Positions 22,428 through 34,073 of a stretch of DNA of 64,000 bases are shown here, one piece after another. Under the pieces are notes generated by a model. The model was not told where the DNA came from. It searched no databases and saw only the letters and a program-made list of their open reading frames with translations. Origin of the DNA: Ampelomyces quisqualis. Taxonomy: Eukaryota > Ascomycota > Dothideomycetes > Pleosporales > Phaeosphaeriaceae. Position numbers and translations under genes: made by a program. Numbering within the stretch: position 1 is the stretch's first letter; each line of letters opens with the position of its first letter. Where the stretch lies: contig JAGTXZ010000019.1 of NCBI GenBank assembly GCA_018398575.1, forward strand, positions 2,356,001 through 2,420,000. The letters run 5' to 3'.

Positions 22428-23443
22428 CTAGCAGCCTTACTAGCTAGGTCTTTAGCAACTACAGTGCCCCTAGTAACAGCGTCCTTAACTTTAGATTTGC
22501 GTTTTTATAGAGGTATAGTTGTAGTGTTATAGAGTTGTAGATTTAATATTGTAATAATTTAGGTTGTTTTAGTGCCTAGTAAATAAGTAGTAAGCAGGCT
22601 TAGCGCAGGAAATTAGGTCTTAGCGTAAAATTCCTGCAGGAGCTAATTTGAAACTGCTAGCGCTACTAGAAGACTAGAACATAATAAAAAACTATGTTAA
22701 CTTACAAGCCTACTTAGAATTGCGCTAGCTTTTATTCTAGCTATATATTAAAATTAAAGGGTAGATTTCTATAGACTTGTTAGTTATTTATGTAAAATAG
22801 GCTAAAAGGCAGTAAGCGCAGGCAGTAGGCAGAAAGCACGCTAGTAGCCTGCTTGCGCATAGACTAACTTACTACGTTATTAGTTATAGGCTGCTAAAAT
22901 AAAATACTAAAGCTATATGCCTGCAATAGCAACACGCTTTATTACATTACTTTATTACACTTAGCGCTATAGAATCTGTTAAGTCTAAGGAAATTAAGGT
23001 TGTTAACAAGCCTAAGGGCTTTCTGCTGCCTATTCCTGTTAGAGTTCTGCTAAATTTTAAGGAAGAGGAGTAGGCCTAGCTTACAATAGTAACATTCTTA
23101 GAACTTTACTATAAATTATACTTATTTGTCTAGGGTTTTGCTTCTAGGGATAATAAGATTAGCTATATCCTAGACTCTTGTAGTAGTAATACGCTAAAGC
23201 AAGGCTAACTAACAAATTTTAAAGTTAACTCTAGCAGGCAGCTTAGCAGTAGCGCTATGCAATTTAGGGAGCTAGCTGCTATTGCAAAGGCTAAGTCCTT
23301 AGACTAATTAGCTAAATACTAGCTTAAGAAGAAGGTTAAGAGAGGCAATAGGTATAAGGCGTTATCTCTAAGGTAATAAGCTAAGAAACTTAAATATAAG
23401 CTTAAGGCCTAGGCAGCAAAGCGTTTTAATAGCAAGCAATCTA

Positions 23444-23491
23444 GTAAGTTATCACACCTTTTTATTACATTATTTTTACTAACATACAAAG
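23444..23491 (+). other. Intron-like segment 1 in the hAT2 accessory frame
   Basis: 48 bp starting GTAAGT, with a branch-like TTTACTAAC at 23475-23483 and ending CAAAG. The sizes and signals are typical of filamentous-fungus introns. Splicing is inferred. Confidence 0.5.
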
Positions 23492-23822
23492 CTAAGTAGT
23501 TAACAGCCTCTATTGCTTGAGTTAATTAAAAATAGAAGGCTATCTAAATTAAAATTAATATGCGCGCCTACAACATTGTTATAAAGGAGTCCTCTGCAGC
23601 AACTTTAGACTTAAAGCAAAAAAAATTGTTAGCTTAAGCTTATACTCGCGTTTATAGGCCTAGTAGGGCTGTAGAAGAAATACTCTAAAGGGAGTATACT
23701 TGTAGGCTACACCTCCTTAAGAGGAATAGCTTTAAGACACTACAGGCTAAGGCTAAATAGCTTAAATTTTGCAATAAGCTAACGCCTAACAAGTTAGCTC
23801 TAGTAACTAATTAGAATTAGCA

Positions 23823-23865
23823 GTAAGTTTATTACGTTATTTTATCACGTACTTATTCTAACTAG
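23823..23865 (+). other. Intron-like segment 2 in the hAT2 accessory frame
   Basis: 43 bp starting GTAAGT and ending TTCTAACTAG, with the branch-like CTAAC immediately before the 3' AG. The branch point is closer to the 3' end than usual, so this one is weaker. Confidence 0.4.
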
Positions 23866-24121
23866 TCTGCTAGGAGGCGTAAGCTAACGCCCCCCCTTAT
23901 GTTTAATTAGCCTCTAGAGCTCTATAGTAATATGCTATACGTTAAGGAACGTAATAAGACTAAATGTAAAAAAGAGGTTAAAGATTCTAGTAAAGAGCTA
24001 GAGGTATACTACAAGACGTTGCCTAATAAATATAAAGATAAGAAGGATAAGAATTAGAGCAATAGCACCTAGGAGGGGTTCTCTAATAGTACTTGAGAAG
24101 GCTGTTTAGACGCTAAGTAAC

Positions 24122-24886
24122 ATGTATAATTAAATCTACTGTATATTATTGCCTAATATAGTTAAGACCTAAAAATTTTGCTACTACTGTAAAACCTAAT
24201 TTCTTAATTTCTAAAACTTTAGCCCTACTATCTGCCCCTTAACTAGGGGAATAACGCTTCTAGCAGAACGCCTACCTCTCTTACTTAAAGTAACGCTAAA
24301 CTATAGTTTTGCTATTCTATTATTGCTGCAATTACTACTATCTTCTTATAAGACATTACTACTTTGTTATTACACTTTTTTATTACACACATAGACCTAA
24401 GCGACCTCTCTTTACTTCTAGACAACCTATACTCTAATCTGCCTAAAATACTCTACAAATTTATACTTAACGCCCTCTAAATCCTTAAGTCTAGAATCAA
24501 GAGAATAGTTACTATCCTTAAGTAGCTAATTTAAGACAATGCTACTGTATGTGCCACATAGAATGCCTAGTAGCAGAACACGTTATAGGCCTAAGACCCT
24601 AATAATTCTAATCCTTAATAGGGTAGAGCCAAACGTTCTGCTATTATATAGACTTAATTTAGAGAAGGAGCCTATATTAAAAGCAGCAAACTACACGTAT
24701 ATTGCCTAAACTATAGGCACATACTTTAACACCTAACTAACAAGCATATAGAGACAAAACACCTTAGTAACTACCTTTAGTCTAATAGTTGCAGAGAGGT
24801 TACAGAATCTATCTACATAAGGCAGCTACTCCTATTTGTTACACTATTACGTCTACAACCCCTGCAACTGTTTACTACCTAGCAAT
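24122..24886 (+). other. hAT2 region between accessory frame and recognisable transposase
   Basis: From 24455 on this aligns with hAT1 1-430. It should hold the transposase N-terminus and its BED zinc finger, but no frame is convincing on the plus strand after RIP. The part before 24455 has no counterpart inside the window and shows nothing recognisable. Confidence 0.45.
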
Positions 24887-27092
24887 TTAAACTAGAAATT
24901 GTACAGGTACTTCTTAATAGGAACTAGTCTTTTTAAACATTAGAGCGACCCTTATTTTGCTACTTTGTAGAGTTTCTCTAGCCTAGCACTACTATACCTA
25001 GCTAATACAAGTTTACTCTTATACTCTAGGAACAATATAAGCAGGTAACTAAAAACCTCCTTTCTAATCTTAGCAAGTTAACAAAAATCTCAATTGCCCT
25101 TAACGCCTAGTCTACTACTAACTACCTAAGCTTTTTGGCTATTAAAGCCTATTATATTAACACTAGTTAGCAGATAAGAGAGGTTCTATTAGATTTTGTG
25201 CCCTTGTGTAGGCAGCACACTAGGGTTTCTATAGCATCTAATCTTATGCAGGTACTTAAAAACACAAAAATATCAAAACAATTACTAGTGGTTACCTGCA
25301 ACAACGCTTTAAATAACAGTACCCTTAGCAGAAGCCTAGAAAGCAATCTTACTAATAAGAGGGTTTCTTAGAACGCAAAAGAAAACACTATACTATGCCT
25401 CGCCTATATTATTAACCTAGTAGTGCAGGACATAATAGCTTACTTAAGGCTAACAGCCTTGCCTAAGATTAAAGGGGCTTAGCAGCTGCAACGCTATTAC
25501 GTTTACTAGATTAATAATAGCATATTAGTGCCTAACTTCTTGCAAAAAGTATGTTACACTCTTTATTATAATTCTTTATTACGCACTAAGCTCTCTTAGA
25601 TCTAGGCAATTTGTATTACTATTAATTTGTCTTCCTAACGTTTTAAACAATTTCTAAAGGTACAATCTAATATACTGCTAAAAAATTAACTCTATGTGAT
25701 TTAAGATGTTAAGACTAGGTAGAATTTAACCTATAATATGTGCAAGCGCGCCTGCTCCCTAGCTACTTATATTAACAAGTGGCTAGAGCAAAAGATTATA
25801 CTTAATTAGGCCTTGCAAGGTAGCAGCAGTAATTTACAGAACAATAACGTAGTTGCAGACTTTAAGAACTTTAAAAGGCTTTAGCTAGCACCTACTAAGT
25901 GGTTACACCTTAGGGCAATAACACGCATGCTAGCAAACTTTAAAACAGCTACTAATAGAATTAGTAAAAGCAACACACTTTAGGCTCTGTATATCTAGTT
26001 AATGTACAACAGACTTTTTAACTTTCTGGATTAAATAACAACTAAGCTATCTAACAAGGAGAATAAGACTAGCTATTGCAAGAAGTAGCTAGCTGTAGTA
26101 AAGGTAGCAGCAGAGAAAGGTAAGAAGAAGTTGTTAAAGTATTATTTACGCACAGATAAGAAATAAGGATATCTTTACAACGTTGCAACTATCCTTAATT
26201 TATCCTAGAAGCTTACTATATATAAGGTAGAGACTATGTTTATTACACAAGTTTATTATAGCGCACTGCTAATAAAACCTAGGGTAATATATAGAGACTA
26301 GACTTTAAACGTATATACTAGCGTTAGTTCTTAGACTACATTAATTAATACAAAAACAACTCTACAGCAACAAATAGAGACTGCTCTCTAGTTTATTCTT
26401 TGTAACTACAGCGTCTACCTAAACACTAGTAGTTTAGAAGGCCTTCCTTTTAAATAACACAGTCTAGTAGGTTAAGCGCTAATCTCCTTTATAAAACTAA
26501 CGCAAGTATTAGACTACTCTGTGTAGAAGCTCTCTACTACCTTAGCACTTCTCTAACTAGTAAAGAAGATAAAGAGAAGTTATTAAATATACTTGTCTAG
26601 TAGCAGGCTAATGCAGACACGTACCTACGCCTAGCTTAGGTAGCTAAAGACGTACTAGCTGTACAGCTTGCAGAAGTTAGAGTTAAGCGCTTGTTTAATA
26701 CTGCAAGAGACGTCTTAAGAGATTAACAGCACAAGCTTAGAGCAGAAACAATCTAGAAGATTATAGTTGTAAAACACGCAATTACTAAGGAGGACGCACA
26801 ACTAAACTGTTTTACACTATAATTACTAACTGTAGGATCCTAACACAGCGCTAAGAGTGTCTAGGATCTACTTAAGCTTCTAAGTCCTATTAATTTTGCT
26901 AGTCTAACTAGCTCTAGAATCTAACGTTTTAAAGATTAGACAAGTAATAAGGAGCAGGAGAGTAACAGAGAAAATAACATTAGGGAATCTGTAACGCCTT
27001 TGTATAGTGCACTACTCTAGACTCTTTAGTATAAGCAGCGCCTACAGAGGAAGAGATTAAGGCCTTCTTGTTTCTTAGACTAGTAAGCGTAA
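24887..27092 (+). pseudogene. hAT transposase pseudogene (copy 2)
   Basis: Second copy of the transposase at 430-2634, with the same block order: LLDFVP near 25185, the Cys/Asn/Asn catalytic-region block near 25297, a SALVQ-like INLVVQD block near 25410, DVKTR near 25705, and the C-terminal dimerisation block near 26600-26790 including ARDVL and LRAETI. The end is a TAA at 27090-27092. Compared with copy 1 many more CAN and TGN triplets have become TAN (for example GTCTGG to GTCTAG), so copy 2 suffered stronger RIP. It is non-functional. Confidence 0.87.
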
Positions 27093-27337
27093 TAAAAAAA
27101 TGTAATAAACAGTAGCTCTTAACTATCTAAAACAACCTAGGTAAAAAACAGTAATAAACATCTATAATAAGTAGGTTATAAAGCTAATTAAACAGCTGCA
27201 AGATTAGACTATTCCTGTAATAACCTTATTTTAAGATACACGCTAAAATAAACTTATTTTGTTTACTCTACTTTACTCCTAAGTAACATACTTGTTACAG
27301 GCGTTAGATTAGAGGCGCTGCACAAGTATAACTCTAT

Positions 27338-27554
27338 TGTAATAGGCTACTGCCTGGTTAGTCCTTGGTTACAGAAAAACCTTAGCTCTCTAAACCAGAA
27401 CACTAAAAACGCTCTAGACCAGAACACTAAAAACGTTTTAGACTAGAACACTAAAATCCTCTAGACTATAAAAACTCTTTAGGTAGCAATTAGGATAGGA
27501 CACAAATTTACGTCTTTATTTCCTAGCACCTACCCTTAGAGTCTGCCCCTTACA
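27338..27554 (+). repeat. 5' LTR of element B
   Basis: 217 bp, TGTAAT to CTTACA. It holds three tandem 24-bp units starting AGAACACTAAAAACG (27397, 27421, 27445) followed by a TATAAAA box at 27467-27473. The tandem units just upstream of the TATA box look like an LTR enhancer; that role is inferred. Confidence 0.9.
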
Positions 27555-27599
27555 ATTAAATTTGTTAAACCTAACTAGGCTAAAGGGCTATTAGTAACC

Positions 27600-28810
27600 T
27601 CTAGCATAGAATAAGTAACTGTTCTTATAACAGTATAGGATATAATAGTACAAGCTATCTATATAAGACGCAATAGCGTCCTTAAGTTAGTTATTAAGGA
27701 CAAGTTTAATTAGATAATTATTAATAACTTTCTAGACCTAGAGGAATAATAGATTAAGAAACAATTGCTGTTAAACAGCCTTAAGAGAACGCCTACTTAG
27801 CAGGAAGTATGTAACTTCTTAGCAGCTAGACCCTCTAACAACAGAAAAGGAAAGTCTTCTATAAGCGCAGATCTAGACTTAGTATTGCTAGTAAGAAATC
27901 TACAAGAACAAGTTGCAAGACTTACAGCCTAATTAACTCTAGAAACCTCTAGCTTTATACAGACCCCCTTAGAAAGCTTCCTCTTACCCTAGAAGACTTA
28001 CAAAGTCTTTAACCTAGAAGCGTATAAAGAAGATTAAAAAGATTACTGCATCTTTAAGGCCTAAATAAAGTATAAACTAGAACATAACAGCGCAGAATTA
28101 GGCTCTTAAGCAGGCTATATCTTTAACTGCCTTAAGGGGTTAGCAGCTAGTGTAGCCCTGTCTTAGGTAACCTAAAACCCCTAGGGCTCTGCAGAAGAAC
28201 TTTAGGACTTTTTAGACAGCTAATTTAGCAACAAGCTACACAACAAAAGATTACAAAGGAAACTTTAAACAATTTAACAGAATAAGTCTTCCTTCTAGAG
28301 CTTTAATACAGAGTTTATAAGGCTAGCCTATAACGCAGGTAAAGAAGATAACAAAGTAAACTTAAAAATAAGGTACCTAAGCGCTATCTAGCTAGACCTA
28401 TAAGACAGAATAATCTCTGTAGAAACTAAACCTAAATAGGGAATCTACAACCTTATAGATAGAGTAGTAATTATTAAAGAAAACTTATATAGGGCAAAAC
28501 TTAGTAGCAAGCACACTAAAAGACAGAACGTTAGAGAACCTATAGATTAGGAACTTACAAGAGAACATTCTAAAAGGACTAAGAGAAAATTCTCTAAAAG
28601 GAAGAAAGCTAAGTAGGCTACTGTAAAAGAGCAGTTCTACTAGAAACAAAACAACTTATGCCTCTACTATAGCAAGTTAGAATACTACGCTAGTAAATGC
28701 AAATTATTTTTACTTTTAAAACCTGCTAAAGCTACAGCAGCTAAGGCACAGGGCGAAGAAGAAGAGAACGCGTTAGAAGACACTCTAAGCTTAGAAAATA
28801 AGTAACTCCT
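27600..28810 (+). pseudogene. gag pseudogene of element B
   Basis: The frame begins near 27600 (VTVLITV, DIIVQAIYIRRN) and continues through NSLKRTPTQ and an RNLQEQVARLTAQLTLE heptad-like stretch near 27895-27945. The capsid region follows with RYLSAIQLDLQDRI near 28375. A zinc knuckle near 28645-28695 reads CLYYSKLEYYASKC: the second Cys and the His have both become Tyr, changes expected from TGT-to-TAT and CAC-to-TAC mutation. Many Gln codons are TAG. Confidence 0.8.
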
Positions 28811-28899
28811 GTCTAAAGGCATAGACAGAAGTATAGTAATACAACACTAAAAGAGGACAAGGGATTTTAATAATTCTAGAGGAAATAGCTAGATAGAGA

Positions 28900-31800
28900 A
28901 CCTATTACTGTACACACTATTGTTAATAAAACAACAGTTACTTTTATAATAATTGACACTAGGTGTCTTACTTACGCTATAACCTTAACTAAGTTTATTT
29001 GCAAAAATAAGTTAGAGCGCAAGTTAATAGCTCTAAGAGAAATTGTTAGGATTGCTAGAGCCTAGTCTTAGATAAAGACAGCTGTCTAGATAAGGATTAA
29101 CATTAATAGGCATAAGGAGACACTATAGGCCTATAAACTAGATAGAGATAAAGAATACAACCTAGTCCTAAGTTAACTATAGATAAACTAGTATAATGTT
29201 ACTATTGCACTAGCAAAGAAATTAATATATATCTACTCTACTTAGACGTAAGTTAGAAGCTAGAAAAGAAGAAAACCTCTTCTACTATAGAGTATTACAG
29301 CAGCTGCGTACTTAGCCTAGCTATAACAAGGCTAGAAAGACAAATCTATTTACCTTTACGCCGCGTTAATAGCAGATATCTAGAAGGCCCTAAAAACTAA
29401 GCCCTAAGTAGATCCTAGGTTAGTGCTCTTAGATTACCTAAAAGAGAAATACAAAACCTTTCTACGCGAGAAAGCAGACTAACTCCCCCTAGTAAGAGGA
29501 CCTACTATTAATTATTCTATTAAGCTAGTAGAAAAAGATAGAAAGACTGTAGAGGTACTGTAGGGCTTACTATATAGTATGTTAAGAGAAGAACTCCTTG
29601 TGCTCTAAAAAGAGCTTACCTCTTACCTAGACTGTAGCTTTATATAGGTAAACTAGTTAAGCGCCTCTACACTAGTCCTGTTTGTAAAGAAGCTAGAGAG
29701 GGGCCTATAGTTCTGTGTAGACTACTAGGCTCTTAACGCAATTACAAGAAAGGACTAATACCTACTCCTACTTATCTAAGAGACCTTAGCCTAAATTGCT
29801 AAAGCTAAATAGTTTACTAAAGTAGATGTTATCTAAGTATTCTATAAGATTAGGATTACTAAAGGAGACAAATAGAAGATAGCCTTCTAGACGCGCTTTA
29901 GCCTCTATAAGTAGCTTGTAACACCTTTTAGACTTGCAAACGCTCTGAGCATGTTCTAGAGATATATTAATTAGACACTAAGAGAACACTTAGATAATTT
30001 CTGTTTAGCCTATATAGACAACGTGTTAATATACATAAGTAGGTTTAAGGCAGACTATAAGAAAAAGGTAAGGCTAGTAATCTAGAAACTTAGGGCAGCA
30101 GGGCTACACCTTAATGTAGGGAAAAGCAAGTTTAGCGTAAAGAAGACTAAATACCTTAGATTTATTATTAAGGCTAAGAAAGAAATAAGTATAGACCTTA
30201 AGAAAGTAGCTACTATACGTTTCTAGAAGCCCTCTAAGACAGTTAAAGGGGTCTAGAGCTTTGTTAGCTTTGCTAACTTCTACTAACAGTTTATAAAAGA
30301 CTTTTTAGAGCTAGCTGCTCTACTAACTAGGCTAACTAGGAAAGGCGTAGCCTTTTACTAGGGCCCTAAACAACAGATATCCTTTAATAAGCTAAAAGAA
30401 GCTTTTATAACAGAACTATTCCTAGCAAACTTTAATGCAGAGCTAAAGACAGTAGTAAAATGCAACACCTTAGGATAGTTAACTAGGAAGGTACTATCTT
30501 AATACAGTAGAGACAGACGCTTCTAGGCTGTAGCTTACTACTTAGCAAAGAACACAGCTGCAGAAGCTAACTACACTATCTATAACAAGAAGCTGTTAGC
30601 TATAGTTAAGTGCCTAGAATAGTAAAAAACTAAACTTTAGAAAGTAAAACATTTTACTATGCTTACAGATTATAAGAACCTAGAATACTTTGCTACTATA
30701 CAACTACTAACAGAAAGACACATCTGCTAGGTAAAGTTCCTTAGCACATTTAATGTTAGATTCTAATACTACTTAGGAAATGTTAACAGCAGAGCAGATG
30801 CCCTTTCTAAGAAAGAACAAGATCTTCTCTAAGGAAGAGCAGACGCGTAGGTACAGTCTTAGACCTTCTAATTGTTTACTCCTACTTTAGAAACTAAAGA
30901 CAAAGAAGACTTAGTACTTGCTACTTTCTTTATAGCTTAGCTAGAAAATTTGCTATAACAAGAGAAAGGAGAAATAGAGTAGCTCTAAAACGTGCTTATA
31001 GACAAAGATACTGCGTTAACTACTTCTCTTGCAGCTTAGCAGAAGGATACACTATTACAGAAGAAGAAAGAAACAAAGTAGCTCTAAAACGTGCTTGCAG
31101 ACAAAGATACTGCGTTAACTACTTCTCTTGTAACTTAGCAGAAAGATGCACTACTATAGGGGGAGGAAGAAACAGAGTAGCTCTAAAATAGGCTTACAGA
31201 CAAAGACACTGTAATAAGAGAAAGAGACGTTGCCTAAAGCTAGAATGCTAAAAATTACTCTATAGTTAGAAAAGGAGTACTCTAAAACATGCTTGTAGAC
31301 AAAGACGCTGCGTTAAGAAAAGAAAACGTTACCTATAACTAAGGTGCTAGGAAGCCCTCTATAGTAAAAGACGCCTTAGATACTACTAAAGAAACTGTAG
31401 TACTATGCAAGACTACGCCTAGGCAAAGTCTTTACACAAACAAACGCTCTAAAGGACTAACAGAGCCTACTATTAAAAAATTGTAGAAATAGGCTGTTTA
31501 TATAGATAAAGCCTACTAATTAGCAGTTAACGCTGTTAGAATAGGACAGCAAAAATTCTCTCTGTATCTAAGCCTAAAAGTTTTTCTAGCAGAGTGCAGC
31601 TTAGATAACTTAGGACGCCTACTCTATAGAGAGCGCAAATAGGTGCTAGAATACGTAAACTTATAAACGTATATTATCTTAGAAGTATATAACTCCCTAA
31701 TTACTAAGTACCTAAGTAGAGAAAATATATACGTAATATTAGTAAGAGACTACTTTTAGCCTAAAATGTCCTTAAGTATCTAGCAATTTGTCTAGAACTG

Positions 31801-32641
31801 CGCAGTATGTAGTAAGATAAAGCCTTAGAGAGAACTTAAACAAGAACTACTACGCCTACTTCTGCTCTTAGTCTAAATATAAAAGGAATTGTTAGTAGAC
31901 TTTATTATAGGCCTTTTGCTAAGCTACAGAATATTACACCTTATAGTAGTTACTAACTAGCTAAGTAAGAACGTAGTGCTTGTGCCTATTCTAGACCTAG
32001 AAGTCTCTACTATAGTTAAGGCATTTATTAAACAGGTAGTTGCGTACCACTAGCTTCTAGACGCTATAGTGTCTAACAGAGGGTTATAATTTATAAGCGA
32101 ATTCTAGTCTTTACTCTATAATAAGCTTAGAATATAAAGAAGAGTCTTAATAGTATACTACTCTTAGATAGATAGCGCTATAGAGCAAATAAATAGTATA
32201 GTAGAAGCCTACTTAAGGGCTTTTGTAAACTAGGACTAGTTAAACTAGGCTGCCCTATGCCTACTAGCACAAATTGCAATAGCTAGACAAAATACAGCGT
32301 CTACAGGTATTAGCCTATTCTTTCTCTAATACAGTTACAATACAGACCCTATTTAGTTAGACCTAGAATAGACTGTAGAGAACTAGCACTAGTCTAGCAA
32401 TAATAAAAGGGCTACTGCTAAAGTAATAGTAACTAAGATAAAAGAAACAATAGACTATATGCAAGCAAAGATAGCAGAAGTATAGTAAGAATAAGAACGC
32501 TAGGCTAATTGCTATAGACAGAAAGCTCTAGAGCTTTGTGTAAAAGACAAAGTATAGCTCTAGTATAGTTGCTTTATATCTAACAAAAGACCTTTAAAAA
32601 AACTAGATTAGAAGAACAGAAAGTACACAGTTATAAAGGTT
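28900..32641 (+). pseudogene. pol pseudogene of element B, part 1 (protease to integrase)
   Basis: The protease active-site region reads IIIDTRCLTYAI near 28950. RT is well preserved at about 29570-30370: VLFVKKLERGLQFCVDYQALNAITR, FTKVDVI, TPFRLANALSMFQRYI, and the catalytic YIDNVLIY near 30010 (second Asp now Asn). RNase H is around 30450-30820, ending in SRADALSKKE-like sequence. Integrase follows at about 31590-32240, with a zinc-region NCAVC near 31797, the core Asp in LLVDFIIGLL, the second Asp changed (VSNRG) and the Glu in NSIVEAYLRAF. A2 interrupts the gene at 32641. Confidence 0.87.
30925..31220 (+). repeat. Imperfect 108-bp-scale repeats in element B pol linker
   Basis: Between RNase H and integrase the segment TAGCTCTAAAACGTGCTTA(T/C)AGACAAAGA recurs near 30978, 31080 and 31178 with partly conserved flanks. 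It encodes a repeated linker rather than a catalytic domain. The repeats are imperfect and RIP-mutated. Confidence 0.55.
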
Positions 32642-32646
32642 ATCTT

Positions 32647-32945
32647 TGTATCAACGCAGGTAGGTACAGCTATTGGGATTAAATCAGATACGTATTAGAG
32701 GCATATAGGAGTGCGTGTTGTATTAGAGATTCTAGATTGGCTATACACCTATAGGTCTTGTACGGAAGGACAAGAGAAACTTGTCCTCTATCTATACTAT
32801 AGGCTTATATTTATAGTAGGCGTAGCAGCTGAGTCAGAGCGCTGTTAGAGTACTTTTAGTCCTAATCTACTAGCTCCCTACATAATCTGTTACTAAGCCT
32901 TTATAAGGTATTAGATGTAATATGTGTTTACATGTGCTTGTTACA
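32647..32945 (-). repeat. 3' LTR of A2
   Basis: 299-bp family A LTR; on the minus strand it runs from TGTAAC (32945) to the ATACA end (32647). Next to it, TTACCCCCCTTCTT at 32946-32959 is the complement of the polypurine tract. Confidence 0.93.
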
Positions 32946-33094
32946 TTACCCCCCTTCTTAAAATTAATAGTCTCTATCAATTAGGTCTGTATTAGTGTTG
33001 TTTTAGATACCTCTCTAAATTGTTGTAAACTCTTATTTACCTTAAGTTTATTTTGGGATAATGTAATGTAGCTGTTTGTTATTATTTTGATTAG

Positions 33095-33153
33095 CGCGCT
33101 AGCGCGTTTAACGTTCCTAACTTTACCTTAAGCTTTTTAAGCATATATACAAG
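33095..33153 (+). promoter_or_regulatory. Putative promoter of the A2 antisense frame
   Basis: The palindrome CGCGCTAGCGCG stands at 33095-33106 and a TATA-like GCATATATACAAGG at 33141-33154, about 115-125 bp before the aORF start. The same pair is found in A1 and A3. Confidence 0.55.
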
Positions 33154-33268
33154 GCTAGCCCTCTAGTATACTACTTCTCTATACTCTCTCTCTTATGTTT
33201 GTATACCTAAAGCTATCTAAGCTTTATCCTTTTTTGATTACTAGCTAATTGTATGGTAGATACACACA

Positions 33269-33958
33269 ATACCTATTCCTGTCCCTCCTAGAGCTTATCC
33301 CCTAGCCTATTAGGTTGTTTGCCTATAGGCTGCAAGGGCTTTTGCCTGCGGCTATTTTAATATTAAGTTTAGATTCTATTTGGACGTGTCTAAGAAGTGT
33401 GCTTATTGCACACTCTTAAATAAGAAGTGTTGCCTAGTTCTTCTATATGCGGGCTAGGAGTATAATAGCCTCTTTAGGGCCCTTAACTGCAGGTTTGCTA
33501 CCTTCGGTAGAGACAAGTCTAACAAGGTAGTGTTAGAGCAAAAGGCTGCTGTTAAGGAGGCAGCGTTTTGGTTAGCTGCTATTGTACAGGTAAGCACTGC
33601 ATAAGTAGCTAACATAAATAACGCTAACTTGTTAGTTAGCACTTATTACTAGAGGGAGGAGCTAGCTAGAAAGGTTAAGGCAATAGCTAAGGAGGTTAGG
33701 TTGCTTAGGAGGAGCACAGCAGAGTTAACTAGTGTAGTTACTTAGCTAGTAGATGTTATAATAGCATTAAGGGCCAATTAGTTAGCAGAGCAGGAGGAGG
33801 CGCAGAAGGTAGCGCAGGAGGCTAGTACTTGCAGCAAGCAGAGCCAGAACAGAAGACTACTAGGTAGTGCGTTAGTGTCTGCACCTAGGGATTTAAACAA
33901 TTAAGAACGTTCTACTAGTAGCGACAACAGTCTGCTGTTAGATTTAATAGAAGAGTAA
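33269..33958 (+). pseudogene. Antisense frame (aORF) of gypsy A2
   Basis: Equivalent of A1 21116-21805, 230 codons, opposite in strand to A2 gag-pol. The start codon is now ATA (33269-33271), a G-to-A RIP change; the TAA stop (33956-33958) is kept. It has the fewest internal stops of the three copies. Readable parts are VPPRAYPLAYQVVCLQAARA, FRFYLDV, the Cys motif KKCAYCTLLNKKCC near 33385-33425, KAAVKEAAFWLAAIV (Trp still TGG), REELARKVKAIAKEVRLLR and an end rich in Ser and acidic residues. The middle looks helical and could form a coiled coil. No named family is recognised. Confidence 0.75.
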
Positions 33959-34073
33959 GACTCCTATTGTTAATAGCTGTTACCTACTAGTGTAGTAGTT
34001 GCAATATTAAGTTTAATTTCCCTAACATAATTGTCTTGCAATGCTATAAGATCTTTAACTCTTTTTTCTTATG

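Larger units (their letters stand above)
22660..24121 (+). pseudogene. hAT2 accessory frame (function unknown), probably spliced
   Basis: A plus-strand coding-like frame upstream of the transposase, within hAT2 DNA. RIP-type stops interrupt it. Readable parts include ISIDLLVIYVK near 22770, VGRKHASSLLAHRL near 22830, VNKPKGFLLPIPVRVLLNF near 23008-23060, and a Lys/Arg/Ala-rich part (KKKVKRGNRYKALSLR) near 23330-23375 that could bind nucleic acid. Two intron-like segments (23444-23491 and 23823-23865) suggest splicing. It ends near a TAA at about 24118. I do not recognise the product. It could be a second transposon gene, a captured host gene, or upstream exons of the transposase. Confidence 0.5.

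Noticed and set aside
33454..33642. 62-codon minus-strand open frame
   Set aside because: Shadow of the better supported plus-strand antisense frame of A2 (33269-33958).
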